DNA from: G965216905 sp965216905
Lineage (GTDB): Bacteria > Actinomycetota > Acidimicrobiia > Spongiisociales > ZC4RG35
Length of the DNA stretch: 64,000 nucleotides
Assembly: GCA_965216905.1 (NCBI GenBank)
Contig: OZ244213.1
Coordinates: forward strand, 1,364,001-1,428,000
Direction of reading: 5' to 3'
Part shown: positions 1 through 7,759 of the stretch, in pieces
How positions within the stretch are numbered: position 1 is the stretch's first letter
Layout: each line of letters begins with the position of its first letter
The notes under the pieces: generated by a model
Database searches by the model: none
Seen by the model: only the letters and a program-made list of their open reading frames with translations
What the model was told of the DNA's origin: nothing
Program-made: the position numbers and the translations under genes

Positions 1-338
1 TGATCGGAGCAGGCATCGCGCGCCTCGGGGAAGCCTTCCGGAGGGCCCGGCTCACCGTTGTCGTTGGACGCGCGCGGCGGCTGGACGCTGCCGTCAGGGT
101 TCACGGTCGGGTCGTCGATCTCGAAGCCTTGGTCGCGGACGCATTGCGCGAACGCCAGCAGTTGGGCCTCGGTGTCCACTTCCGCCGGGGCATCGGCATC
201 GCTCGAGTCGGCATCGGCGCCGTCGATGGATGCCACACCATCGGCATCCAGCGTCGCCGGGCCCGATGCCCCGGCCCCGGTACACGCGGCCGCCAACAGC
301 GCAATGGCGGCGAGCAGTGCAACATCCTTGAGTCTCAT
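1..338 (-). CDS. Putative exported lipoprotein (C-terminus cut by window edge)
   Basis: The start is ATG at 338, preceded by AAGGAGA. The first 18 residues form a short lipoprotein signal ending in the lipobox LLAAAC, so Cys19 would be lipidated and the protein anchored outside the membrane. An acidic Asp/Ala/Ser-rich linker follows. The folded part then begins with FAQCVRDQGFEIDDP. Small actinobacterial lipoproteins with a similar 'CMRxxGxxxPDP' segment are often found beside ABC or RND efflux genes. That partner cannot be checked because the gene runs off the left edge. No enzymatic motif is visible in the 112 residues present. Confidence 0.75.
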   Translation of the reverse strand, partial: MRLKDVALLAAIALLAAACTGAGASGPATLDADGVASIDGADADSSDADAPAEVDTEAQLLAFAQCVRDQGFEIDDPTVNPDGSVQPPRASNDNGEPGPPEGFPEARDACSD

Positions 339-521
339 GCGGTCTCCTTGGGGTCTCGTTCAGACCCAGCGTCGGATGCCGGCCTGTGACAACGCCGAGA
401 GAACCCTGAGGACTCGGTTGGAGTTCGGAGCGGGGGTTGAAAGGCAACGATTGCCTTGTATCGCGATGCGCGGCAGCTCATGCAGTCGTACTGTCGAATC
501 CGTTACCGAGGAGGACCCCTG

Positions 522-1082
522 ATGCGCAGCCTGACCTACTCGATGAACGTCTCGCTCGACGGCTACATCGTCGGGCCGGACGGCGACTTCGACTGGACGG
601 CGCCGGACGATGAGGTGTTCCGCTTCTGGATAGACGAGATTCGTGAGGTCGGCGTCCACCTGATGGGGCGACGGCTGTACGAGACGATGCTGTATTGGGA
701 GACCACCGACGAGGAGTCGTTCGACGATGCGGAACTCGAGTGGGCCGGGCTTTGGAATCCGCTCCCGAAGGTGGTGTTCTCCAGGACGATGTCGGCGGTG
801 CAGGGAAATGCCCGCCTGGCCTCCGGCGGCTTGGCCGAGGAGATCGCGGCGTTGCGAGGCGAGCCCGGCGACGGTCAGATCGCGATCGGCGGAGCGACGC
901 TCGCCGCCGAGGCGGCCGCCTTGGGTCTGATCGACGAGTATCGGGCCATGGTCTACCCGGTGCTGGTCGGCGGCGGCATACCGTTCTTTCCCCAACGGGA
1001 GCGCCGGGTGGATCTCGACCTCATCGAGACCCGCACCTTCAGCTCCAGGTTCGTCTACCTCCGGTACCGCGTGGCGCGCTAA
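522..1082 (+). CDS. Dihydrofolate-reductase-family protein (RibD C-terminal domain type)
   Basis: This is a 186-residue single-domain protein. The N-terminus MRSLTYSMNVSLDGYIVGPD and the middle motif HLMGRRLYETM are typical of the RibD-C/DHFR-like family, which uses NADPH to reduce pterin- or pyrimidine-like substrates. The C-terminal VLVGGGIPFF segment completes the Rossmann-like fold. ATG 522 was chosen over upstream in-frame starts because GAGGAGG lies 8 bases before it. The gene stands alone between a divergent lipoprotein gene and a convergent toxin-antitoxin pair, so context does not reveal the substrate. Stand-alone members of this family mostly lack a proven function; folate or riboflavin synthesis should not be assumed. 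Confidence 0.85.
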   Translation: MRSLTYSMNVSLDGYIVGPDGDFDWTAPDDEVFRFWIDEIREVGVHLMGRRLYETMLYWETTDEESFDDAELEWAGLWNPLPKVVFSRTMSAVQGNARLASGGLAEEIAALRGEPGDGQIAIGGATLAAEAAALGLIDEYRAMVYPVLVGGGIPFFPQRERRVDLDLIETRTFSSRFVYLRYRVAR

Positions 1083-1142
1083 TGGGGGCGGATCGTCGGC
1101 CCTTCGAGGAGCACCGGCCGTTCAGTTGTCGAGCAGTCGCGC

Positions 1143-1535
1143 TCACTCGGCCGGTGACGCCACTTCGATGCCGGCGGCGGTCGCGGCCGATCGGAGGCGA
1201 TCGTCGTAGACGACAATCCCGGCGAGGTCCTCGCCCAGAGTCGTCGCGGCGGCGAGGTGCAATGCGTCGAGTGATCGGAGATTCAGGGGTTCGAGCCGTC
1301 CGGCTCGGTCGAACACATCGGCATCGATCCGGAGGATGTCGCTTTCGGACAGGAGTCGCTCGGCCCGAGCCGGGGCGCGACCTCCTGCTCGGTTGGCCGC
1401 GCGCCGGAGCTCGGTTCGATGGAGATCGGATAGCACCCAGCGTCTGGATCCCAACCAGAGCCGGAGAGGTTCGGTCTCTGTTTCGCGGCGTACGAGCTTT
1501 GCCAGCGCAGACGTGTCGAAATACCAGATGTCCAG
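1143..1535 (-). CDS. VapC-like PIN-domain toxin, probable CTG start
   Basis: The 130-residue protein begins LDIWYFDTSALAKLVRRE, the beta1 strand and first metal-binding Asp (Asp7) of PIN-domain ribonucleases. Later parts are LRSLDALHLAAA (conserved acidic position) and VVYDDRLRSAA (C-terminal acidic pair). PIN toxins usually cleave RNA with Mg2+. The reading frame is open directly after the stop codon of the upstream antitoxin: TAG is followed at once by CTG, and GGGGAG sits about 7 bases before CTG. The first ATG, GTG or TTG in frame is TTG 1454, which would remove the essential first Asp, so CTG 1535 is the best start. It is cotranscribed with the Phd/VapB-type gene just upstream. Confidence 0.75.
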   Translation of the reverse strand: MDIWYFDTSALAKLVRRETETEPLRLWLGSRRWVLSDLHRTELRRAANRAGGRAPARAERLLSESDILRIDADVFDRAGRLEPLNLRSLDALHLAAATTLGEDLAGIVVYDDRLRSAATAAGIEVASPAE

Positions 1536-1832
1536 CTAACGCTCCCCTTCTCGCATCTCTGCCAGGATCTCCGAAAGAGCGGGTCCTTGGTCAGGCGGGA
1601 TGTCGGCGTCCATGGCGGCGAGAACCTCGTCGAGAGAACGCCCCGTGCCTGGTGCGATGCGACCCTCCGCGAGAAGACTCTCGTATCCGCCCGGCTGCAC
1701 CACCGGTGAGAGCTTTGCCACTGGGCGACCGCGGTCGGTTATCACGAAGGTCTCGCCGGCTTTGACCCGGGCCAACCACCGGCTGGCATATCGCCGCAGC
1801 TCCCGCACCCCAATGGTGTCCATGTGCGACAT
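1536..1832 (-). CDS. Phd/YefM-VapB-type antitoxin
   Basis: The N-terminal sequence TIGVRELRRYASRWLARVKAG followed by ETFVITDRGRPVAKL is the classical Phd/YefM fold, which binds DNA and represses its own operon. The C-terminal third is acidic and would wrap around the PIN toxin encoded immediately downstream. Two starts are possible, ATG 1832 (MSHMDT) and ATG 1823 (MDTIGV); neither has a clear ribosome binding site. The 1832 choice gives 98 residues. The stop codon directly abuts the toxin's proposed CTG start, so the pair is tightly coupled in translation. Confidence 0.82.
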   Translation of the reverse strand: MSHMDTIGVRELRRYASRWLARVKAGETFVITDRGRPVAKLSPVVQPGGYESLLAEGRIAPGTGRSLDEVLAAMDADIPPDQGPALSEILAEMREGER

Positions 1833-1857
1833 GGTAGCACATCGGTTCGGTGGCTTC

Positions 1858-2243
1858 CGAAGCGAACTCGGCAACCGGCCACAGGCCAGCGGCGTGACCC
1901 TTGCCGGACACGCCGTGGACCAGGAAGGGGCCGATCGCGAGAGTTTGCGAAGGGAACTCGGTCAACTGGCCGCACGTCGGCGGCGTGGTCCTTGCTGGGC
2001 ACGACGCGAACCGGAGAGCGGCCGGTCGCGGGGATCTGCGAAGCAAACTCGGTTGGCTGGCCGTAGGCCAGCGGCGTGGCCCTGGCTGGATACATCGCGA
2101 ACCGCTGAGGTGGGCCACGTCGGGGGGTGCCGGGGGGTCGTCCCCCTGCAGTGTGAGAGTGGCCCTGGCTGGACACATCGCGAACCGCTGAGGTGGGCCA
2201 CGTCGGGGGGTGCCGGGGGGTCGTCCCCCTGCAGTGTGAGAGT
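1858..2243. repeat. Tandem repeats next to tRNA-Ile (3 x ~90 bp degenerate, then 2 x 83 bp)
   Basis: This 410-base gap holds no convincing gene. Three degenerate units of 90-91 bp start with CGAAGnnAACTCGG at 1858, 1948 and 2039. They are followed by two copies of an 83-bp unit (2078-2160 and 2161-2243) that differ at one base (gatacat/gacacat). The second 83-bp copy ends at the 3' end of the minus-strand tRNA-Ile. Read on the tRNA strand, the third degenerate unit contains GAGTTTGC, a word also found in the repeats after tRNA-Ala and after tRNA-Ser(TGA). The G-run/C-run in each 83-bp unit (ggggggtcgtccccc) can fold into a hairpin. Confidence 0.85.
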
Positions 2244-2317
2244 GGGCCCACCTGGATTTGAACCAGGGACCTCATCCTTATCAGGGATGCGCTCTAACCG
2301 AGCTGAGCTATGGGCCC
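2243..2317 (-). tRNA. tRNA-Ile (anticodon GAT)
   Basis: On the minus strand the 75-nt sequence begins GGGCCCATAGCTCAG and ends GGTTCAAATCCAGGTGGGCCCA. The 7-bp acceptor stem, D-arm, anticodon arm (CCCTGATAAGG, anticodon GAT) and T-arm are all complete. CCA is not encoded. The 83-bp tandem repeats begin at its 3' end. Confidence 0.96.
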
Positions 2318-2490
2318 GAATGCGAGCCGGCAGTGTACCAGCCGGGTCCGGCCTGAAACTGGGCGGCTCGGGTCTGCGACGACGGCTCGTCCGTGTGCTC
2401 GATGCTGCCGCAGCCATCCCACACAGGTTTCGTACAGGGTCGGCCGATACGTTCGGCTTCGACGGAGTCCCCGAGGGAGTGGAGCCTCTC

Positions 2491-3201
2491 ATGAGCAACG
2501 ATCGTCGTCCCAGCTACCGGCTTGTCACGTTCGCCGTGGCACTGTCGGTCGCCATCTCGATCCCACTGGCGGTGGTCGCCGCCAACGTCTTCAGCGACGT
2601 TCCCGACTCGAACGTCTTCCACGACGACATCGCCTGGCTGGCCGATGCCGGCGTCACACTTGGCTGCAACCCGCCCACGAACACCGAGTTCTGCCCCGCA
2701 GACAACGTGACCAGAGAGCAGATGGCGGCCTTCATGCGCCGTTTCGCCCAGTATCTCGGTGCCGAGGACGGGACCCCCGCGTCGGCCGACAGCCTCGGTG
2801 GCGTCACGGCCGCGGAGTTGGACACTGCCGCCTACTCGACATTCAACGACGGTCCGATCACCACCGATTTCAACGACCGAACGGTGATGACGTTGGACCT
2901 CCCGGCCGGTTCCTACGTGATCATCGCCAAGGCATGGCTGGACCATGGTTCGGGGACCGATGCCCTGGCCGAATGCACCTTGAGCGCCGGTGCCGACTTC
3001 GATCAAGCCCGTGCCGGTCTCGACATCAACACGTCCGTCTTGGATACCGCCACCGTGGCGATGACCGTCCTGCACGAGTTCGACGCTCCCGGGTCGGCGG
3101 TGCTCGAGTGCGATGAGCTCGAACTCAACGCCAATCTCAGGGTCTGGGACGCCAAGATCACCGCCATCGAGGTGACAACGATTTCAAACGTCGCCGGCTG
3201 A
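2491..3201 (+). CDS. Secreted protein with one SLH repeat
   Basis: A signal peptide (residues 1-30, hydrophobic core LVTFAVALSVAISIPLAVVA) precedes one SLH-type repeat. The repeat runs from FSDVPDSNVFHDDIAWLADAG through GCNPPTNTEFCPADNVTREQMAAFMRRF (about residues 32-88). SLH repeats attach proteins to cell-wall polymers. The rest (about residues 100-236) is a beta-rich domain with no recognised family; its hydrophobic strands suggest a jelly roll. ATG 2491 lies just after GGAG. A 13-bp terminator-like hairpin follows the stop codon. The same CNPP-type SLH repeat occurs three times in each of the four large proteins at 8.7-19.4 kb. Confidence 0.85.
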   Translation: MSNDRRPSYRLVTFAVALSVAISIPLAVVAANVFSDVPDSNVFHDDIAWLADAGVTLGCNPPTNTEFCPADNVTREQMAAFMRRFAQYLGAEDGTPASADSLGGVTAAELDTAAYSTFNDGPITTDFNDRTVMTLDLPAGSYVIIAKAWLDHGSGTDALAECTLSAGADFDQARAGLDINTSVLDTATVAMTVLHEFDAPGSAVLECDELELNANLRVWDAKITAIEVTTISNVAG

Positions 3202-3236
3202 GCGCCCCGGCCCCGCCGTCACGGGCGGCACCAATC

Positions 3237-3275
3237 GTCAGCGGAACGTTCTCCCAGGGCGGACGTTCCGCTGAC
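3237..3275 (+). terminator. Terminator-like hairpin after the SLH protein gene
   Basis: A perfect 13-bp stem (GTCAGCGGAACGT at 3237-3249 with its complement at 3263-3275) encloses a 13-nt loop, 35 bases after the stop of the 2491-3201 gene. No T-run follows, which is common in high-GC actinobacteria. The rest of 3276-3437 shows no gene. Confidence 0.6.
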
Positions 3276-3437
3276 CAACCGGGAGTGGACCCGCGAACAC
3301 CACCAACCACTCCCATAGGAAGTGGACTCACGTCCGGGGCCCCGTCATATGGACGCTGTCATCCGTGCTCGGGGACGTCGCCACCTTGTTTCGGCTGGTC
3401 GTGCGCGTCCGATCTTCGTAGAATTCTCTGTCGGCAC

Positions 3438-3510
3438 GGGGCTGTAGCTCAGTTGGCAGAGCACCTGCTTTGCAAGCAGGGGGTCAGGGGTTCAAATCCC
3501 CTCAGCTCCA
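3438..3510 (+). tRNA. tRNA-Ala (anticodon TGC)
   Basis: This 73-nt tRNA begins GGGGCTGTAGCTCAG. Its anticodon arm is CCTGCTTTGCAAGCAGG (anticodon TGC) and it ends TTCAAATCCCCTCAGCTCCA. All stems pair and CCA is not encoded. Palindromic repeats start 7 bases downstream. Confidence 0.97.
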
Positions 3511-3517
3511 CGGGACG

Positions 3518-3598
3518 GGAACCGGATGAGATCCGGTTCCTGGGAGTTTGCTTCCCAGACTCTGGGCTCATGGGATGAGCCGGGAACCGGATCTCATC
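3518..3598. repeat. Nested palindromes downstream of tRNA-Ala
   Basis: Three hairpins lie in series: GGAACCGGAT-gag-ATCCGGTTCC (3518-3540, 10-bp perfect stem, 3-nt loop), CTGGGA/TCCCAG (3540-3558) and CTCAT-ggg-ATGAG (3567-3579). Then GGAACCGGATCTCATC (3583-3598) is the reverse complement of 3525-3540, making a larger fold possible. The words GGATGAGATCC and TGGGAGTTTGC recur in the 70-bp repeats at 31151-31490, so both belong to one tRNA-associated repeat family. Confidence 0.85.
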
Positions 3599-3735
3599 GT
3601 GTCGGCGGTGTACACCCGCCATGGGAGGTCCAACCACGCCAACCGGAGTGCGATCCGTCGGCGGTGCGAAGTCGGTCTGCTCGAGCTTCACCGAGACACC
3701 GGAACGATCGTCTGACGTCCGCCGAGCGGTAGCAG

Positions 3736-4089
3736 ATGGAGGCCGCATCGATCTTCACGCTCGACCGGGTCCGGCCGGCACTGATCGCCGACGGTCTGGG
3801 AGAGGCGGCCGTCCGGTATGCCGAGGTGCTGGTCGTCTTCTGTGAGACGCGAGGACTGGCCGAGGAGTGGACGTACCGCTTCCTCGGAGCCGCCGTCGTC
3901 CAGCACCGGCGCACCGATGGGTCGGAGCAGTTGGTGGCATCGCTGCGCCGCTCTCGCCGCGAGGTCCCGCCAGGAGAGCCGACCACCGCCGCCGTTCGGG
4001 CCTGGGCGATCGCCAACGGCTTTCCGGTTGCCGACCGCGGGCGGCTGCGACCCGAGATATGGGCTGCCTACCGCGACGCACACCAGTGA
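3736..4089 (+). CDS. Lsr2-like DNA-binding protein (C-terminal domain type)
   Basis: This protein has 117 residues. The last ~35 (AAVRAWAIANGFPVADRGR, then LRPEIWAAY) match the C-terminal DNA-binding domain of Lsr2: a small helical Ala-rich region followed by an RGR loop that enters the minor groove of AT-rich DNA. The N-terminal ~80 residues (FTLDRVRPALIADGL, EEWTYRFLGAAVVQ) are helical and do not look like the usual Lsr2 dimerisation domain. This may be a divergent nucleoid protein or an actinophage-type Lsr2-domain protein. It stands alone upstream of a hydrolase gene, 20 bases away and possibly cotranscribed. Start ATG 3736 has only a weak ribosome site. Confidence 0.7.
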   Translation: MEAASIFTLDRVRPALIADGLGEAAVRYAEVLVVFCETRGLAEEWTYRFLGAAVVQHRRTDGSEQLVASLRRSRREVPPGEPTTAAVRAWAIANGFPVADRGRLRPEIWAAYRDAHQ

Positions 4090-4109
4090 TGCGGTCGTAG
4101 GCTCTCGGG

Positions 4110-4934
4110 ATGGGGAAGAAGCCCACGGCCCGCTCCGACCATCTGGTGGAAGCCGACGGCGCCGAACTGGTGGCTTCGGTCGACGGAACCGGCGGCGACG
4201 CCGTCCTGGTGCATGCCGGCGTGGCGGACCGGCGGGCCTGGTATCCCCTGATGGACGAGCTGTCCGACCGGTGGCGCCTGATCGCCTACGACGGCCGCGG
4301 TTTCGGCGACACGATGTACCGCACCGGGATCCACGACCCCCGCGGGGACCTGGCGGAGGTGGTTGCCCAACTGGCCACGGCGCCGGTGGCCATCGTCGGC
4401 AACTCCCAGGGTGGTGCGCTGGCCATCGATGTTGCCCTCTGGCGTCCGGAGCTGGTCCGACGATTGGTCTTGATCGGCTCGGCCGTCCGGGGGGCACCTC
4501 CCCCCGACGATGTCCCCGAGGCCATCATCACCCTCGACACCCGCATCGACGAGGCGTGGGAGGCGGGAGACGTCGACGGCGCCAATCGGATGGAGGCGCA
4601 CATGTGGCTGGATGGACCACTGGCCTCGGAGGGGAGGGTGACGGGAGCGCTCCGGGACCTGTTCCTCGACATGAACGGCATTGCGCTTCGTGCCCCGGAG
4701 GTGGGAGCCAGCGTCCCGATACCGGACGCATGGGACCGGCTCGAGCAGATCACGGCTCCGACGCTCGTCATCTCCGGCTCCCTCGACCTGCCCCACTTCC
4801 GTGACCGGCAGGCGGCGCTCGTCGAGCGGATACCCGATGCCCGCCTGGAGGTGATCGACGATGTCGCCCACCTCCCGGCGCTGGAGGCGCCCGAATCGGT
4901 GGCCCGCTTGATCGATTCCTTCCTCTCCGCGTGA
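4110..4934 (+). CDS. Alpha/beta-fold hydrolase
   Basis: This 274-residue protein has a complete alpha/beta-hydrolase core: the oxyanion region VLVHAGVADRRAW, the nucleophile elbow GNSQGG (Ser99), the acid loop ISGSLDLPHF (Asp about 228) and catalytic His about 254 in DDVAHLPALEAPE. Length and motif order fit the large esterase/haloperoxidase/lactonase group, so the substrate cannot be told from sequence. There is no signal peptide, so it is cytoplasmic. It lies 20 bases after the Lsr2-like gene and 66 bases before the metallothionein-like gene on the same strand. Confidence 0.85.
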   Translation: MGKKPTARSDHLVEADGAELVASVDGTGGDAVLVHAGVADRRAWYPLMDELSDRWRLIAYDGRGFGDTMYRTGIHDPRGDLAEVVAQLATAPVAIVGNSQGGALAIDVALWRPELVRRLVLIGSAVRGAPPPDDVPEAIITLDTRIDEAWEAGDVDGANRMEAHMWLDGPLASEGRVTGALRDLFLDMNGIALRAPEVGASVPIPDAWDRLEQITAPTLVISGSLDLPHFRDRQAALVERIPDARLEVIDDVAHLPALEAPESVARLIDSFLSA

Positions 4935-5000
4935 GCCGGATGTTTACGCCGCATCGCTCGGGGGCACCACCTGGTCGAGGATCGAACGGAAGGAGACCTC

Positions 5001-5147
5001 GTGGAGTGCATTCATCCCCCATGTACGTGCAACGTCGAGTCGGAGGGCGACATGTGTGACCCGGCCTGTGGGGCCGCCCCCGACCCCGCCACCTGCTCGT
5101 GCGGGCACCCCGGCTGTGGAGAGCATCTGGACGAGTCGACCGGCTGA
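5001..5147 (+). CDS. Metallothionein-like Cys-rich small protein (48 aa)
   Basis: A GTG start at 5001, 6 bases after AAGGAGA, opens a 48-codon frame. It encodes eight cysteines and three histidines: CIHPPCTC near the N-terminus, CDPAC in the middle and CSCGHPGCGEH near the end. CxC, CxxxC and HPGC spacings are typical of bacterial metallothioneins, which bind Zn, Cu or Cd in thiolate clusters. There is no aromatic core or signal peptide. It lies between the hydrolase gene (same strand) and a convergent oxidoreductase gene, and may be read through from the hydrolase. Its short length makes it easy to miss, but the ribosome site and Cys pattern support it. Metal specificity is unknown. Confidence 0.72.
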   Translation: MECIHPPCTCNVESEGDMCDPACGAAPDPATCSCGHPGCGEHLDESTG

Positions 5148-5155
5148 CGACCTGA

Positions 5156-6178
5156 TCAGGTCGTAGCGAGCGCCGGGTTCGCCTCGGCGGGGACGCGCTC
5201 GTCTTCGGGAGGTGGACCTGGTGGTGTTCCGTCGCCAAAGGGCCTCCCTCCCAACTCCTCCCGATGATGAGGCTCGGCCCAGTTGCCGACGTCGGGGCCG
5301 ACCGGGACGATGCCGGTCGGGTTCACCCCGAGATGAACCTCGTAGTAGTGGCGCTTGATCTGGGGGAAGTGGATCGTGTCGCCGAATCCGGGCGTCTGGA
5401 ACAGGTCCCGGGCGTACGCCCACAGCACCGACATCTCCGACAGCTTCGAACGGTTGCACTTGAAGTGGCCGTGGTACACGGCGTCGAAGCGGGCGAGCGT
5501 CGGCCAGAGTCGCACGTCCGCCTCGGTGATCGTGTCGCCGACCAGATACCGCCGGGTCGAGAGGCGGTCGGAGAGCCAATCCAGGCGATCGAAGAGCCGT
5601 CGATAGGCTTGTTCATACGACGACTGTCGCCGGGCGAAGCCGGCCCGATACACCCCGTTGTTCACGTCGTGATACACCAACCCGGCGATCTCCTCGATCT
5701 CGTCCCGCAACGCCTCCGGGTAGAGGTCGGGCGCTCCCTGGCGGTGGTGGTCGACCCACTCGAGTGAGAAGTCGACGGTGATCTGGCGGAAGTCGTTCGT
5801 CACCACCGCACCGGTCGGGATGTCGACGACGGCCGGCACGGTGATTCCCCGCTGGTAGTCGGGGTCGCGTGCGAAGTAGGCCTCGCGAAGCTCGTGGATA
5901 CCGAGGATCGGGTCGACCTCGCCGGGATCGAGATCGAACTTCCAGCTCCGCTCGTCATGGGTGGGTCCGGCCAGCGCGAGGGAGATTGCGTCCTCCAGCC
6001 CGAGCAGCCGCCGGACGATCATCGTGCGATTGGCCCACGGACAGGCTCGCGCCGCGGCCAGCCGGTAGCGGCCCCCTTCCACCGGCCACCCGTCGCGACC
6101 GTCCCGGGTGATGCGCGTGGTGATGTAGGTGGTGTCGCGCTCGAATGAGCCTTCGTTGGCGCTGTTCACGGTGGTCAT
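5156..6178 (-). CDS. Glutathione S-transferase-family protein (Xi class, glutathionyl-hydroquinone-reductase-like)
   Basis: This 340-residue protein has the Xi-class layout. The thioredoxin-like N-domain carries the catalytic CPWANR motif (Cys46), close to the usual CPWAHR. A long insertion (SWKFDLDPGEVDPI) follows, and the all-helical C-domain contains YLVGDTITEADVRLWPTLARFDAVYHGHFKCN. Family members remove thiol adducts from hydroquinones. Actinobacteria generally use mycothiol rather than glutathione, so the thiol partner here is uncertain. The C-terminal ~30 residues are a disordered Pro/Glu-rich tail. It is convergent with the metallothionein-like gene and divergent from the thiolase gene, with 107 bases between the two starts. 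Confidence 0.88.
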   Translation of the reverse strand: MTTVNSANEGSFERDTTYITTRITRDGRDGWPVEGGRYRLAAARACPWANRTMIVRRLLGLEDAISLALAGPTHDERSWKFDLDPGEVDPILGIHELREAYFARDPDYQRGITVPAVVDIPTGAVVTNDFRQITVDFSLEWVDHHRQGAPDLYPEALRDEIEEIAGLVYHDVNNGVYRAGFARRQSSYEQAYRRLFDRLDWLSDRLSTRRYLVGDTITEADVRLWPTLARFDAVYHGHFKCNRSKLSEMSVLWAYARDLFQTPGFGDTIHFPQIKRHYYEVHLGVNPTGIVPVGPDVGNWAEPHHREELGGRPFGDGTPPGPPPEDERVPAEANPALATT

Positions 6179-6285
6179 GTGCCGACCATAGGACTCCGAA
6201 GATGGGTACCGAATACGCCCCTGCCGAGGTGAGGCAGCTCCATCGGTCGGGTACGCTGAGAGCCTGTCTTCCGAGAGGCCCCAAC

Positions 6286-7449
6286 ATGCGTCCCGCCGTC
6301 ATCGTCGACGCCGTGCGCACCGCATCCACGCGTCGCAATGGCAAGTTCCGAGACATCCATCCGGTCGATCTCGCCTCCACCCCACTCGAGGCCATCGTTC
6401 GTCGGAACGGGCTCGACCCTGCACGAGTCGACGATGTGATCATGGGATGCGTGATGCAGACCGGCGAACAGGGAGTCAACGTCGGCCGTAATGCGGCGCT
6501 GGCTGCCGGGTTTCCAGAGGATGTCGTCGGCACCACCATCGACCGCCAGTGCGGATCGTCGCAACAGTCGGCCCACTTTGCCGCGCAAGGAGTGATGGCC
6601 GGGGCCTACGACGTCGTCATCGCAGCCGGGGTCGAGTCGATGACACGGGTCCCGATGGGCATCACCTCTCAGCAGGGACCTGGAATGCCGTTCGGGCCCA
6701 AGGTGATGGACCGGTACGCCCACGGTTTGGTCCCGCAGGGGATCTCGGCGGAGATGATTGCCGAGAAGTGGGGCATCTCCCGCGAAGTGCTCGACGAGCT
6801 GTCGCTGGAATCACACCGACGGGCGGCGCAAGCCACCGAGGAAGGTCGGTTCGAAGCCCAGATCACCCCGGTCCAAGCCGGAGGTGAGGCGGTCACCGTC
6901 GACGAGGGAATCCGTTTCGACACCTCGCTCGACAAGCTGGCGGCGCTGCAACCGGCGTTCAAGGCCGACGGTGTGGTCACGGCCGGCAACTCGTCGCAGA
7001 TCTCCGATGGGGCGGCCGCCATCCTGATCATGGGCGAGGACACCGCCGAGGAACTGGAGCTGGAGCCGATGGCCCGGTTCGTTTCGTTCTCGTTGGCGGG
7101 CGTCGACCCGGTGATGATGTTGACGGGGCCGATCCCGGCCACATCCAAGGTGCTCGACCGAGCCGGGCTCGACATCGACGACATCGATCTGTTCGAGGTC
7201 AACGAGGCGTTTGCTTCGGTGACCGCCGCCTGGCGATTGGAACATGGTGGAACCGACCCGATGGCGCTGTGGGATCGGACCAACGTCAATGGTGGTGCCA
7301 TCGCTCTCGGTCATCCGTTGGGAGCTTCCGGTGCCCGCCTCATGACCACCCTCGTCCACGAGCTGGTTCGCTCCGGAGGACGCTATGGACTCCAGACGAT
7401 GTGCGAGGGAGGCGGGATGGCCAACGGCACGATCATCGAGCGGATCTGA
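6286..7449 (+). CDS. Acetyl-CoA acyltransferase (thiolase)
   Basis: This is a full-length (387 aa) thiolase. It has nucleophilic Cys89 in TIDRQCGSSQQ, the substrate-contact motif VNEAFAS, catalytic His in GGAIALGHPLGASG and the second Cys in MCEGGGMANGTIIE at the C-terminus. It should cleave 3-ketoacyl-CoA with CoA, or run in reverse, in the cytoplasm. The SQQ after the active Cys and the overall sequence resemble FadA/FadI-like degradative enzymes more than acetoacetyl-CoA synthases, but chain length cannot be read from sequence. ATG 6286 follows GAGAGG. A small zinc-ribbon gene starts 7 bases downstream and is probably cotranscribed. Confidence 0.9.
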   Translation: MRPAVIVDAVRTASTRRNGKFRDIHPVDLASTPLEAIVRRNGLDPARVDDVIMGCVMQTGEQGVNVGRNAALAAGFPEDVVGTTIDRQCGSSQQSAHFAAQGVMAGAYDVVIAAGVESMTRVPMGITSQQGPGMPFGPKVMDRYAHGLVPQGISAEMIAEKWGISREVLDELSLESHRRAAQATEEGRFEAQITPVQAGGEAVTVDEGIRFDTSLDKLAALQPAFKADGVVTAGNSSQISDGAAAILIMGEDTAEELELEPMARFVSFSLAGVDPVMMLTGPIPATSKVLDRAGLDIDDIDLFEVNEAFASVTAAWRLEHGGTDPMALWDRTNVNGGAIALGHPLGASGARLMTTLVHELVRSGGRYGLQTMCEGGGMANGTIIERI

Positions 7450-7456
7450 CTCGCGG

Positions 7457-7705
7457 TTGGGCTTGTTCAACTACCTGATCGCCATCGCCATCGGGATTCT
7501 GATCTGGAAGGTCAGCATCTCGGTGATCCGCATGCTGTCGACGCCGCCTCCCGAGGTCGACCCGGCCGACATCGAGATGGTGAACCAGCCCTACAAGTGT
7601 TCGGTGTGCGGAGCCGAGGTCGTGATGACGGTCCGCAACGTCGTCGAAGACGCCGCGCCACGGCATTGCCGGGAAGACATGGACCCCATCTGGCGACCGG
7701 TCTGA
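7457..7705 (+). CDS. Small membrane-anchored zinc-ribbon protein
   Basis: The predicted protein (82 aa) has an N-terminal transmembrane helix (FNYLIAIAIGILIWKVSISVI), a linker and a short cytoplasmic or exposed tail. The tail has CSVCGAE, then HCREDMDPIWRPV, which could form one Cys/His zinc site. Two TTG codons, 7457 and 7463, are possible starts; no ATG or GTG fits without entering the thiolase gene. It lies 7 bases after the thiolase stop and 54 bases before convergent crgA. No family function is recognised. It may be a small redox-sensing or scaffold protein, but this is only a guess. Confidence 0.6.
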   Translation: MGLFNYLIAIAIGILIWKVSISVIRMLSTPPPEVDPADIEMVNQPYKCSVCGAEVVMTVRNVVEDAAPRHCREDMDPIWRPV

Positions 7706-7759
7706 GGTTGAATCACATCCATGTGATTCTCCACACGTGTGGAAATCGCGGTGGAGAAC

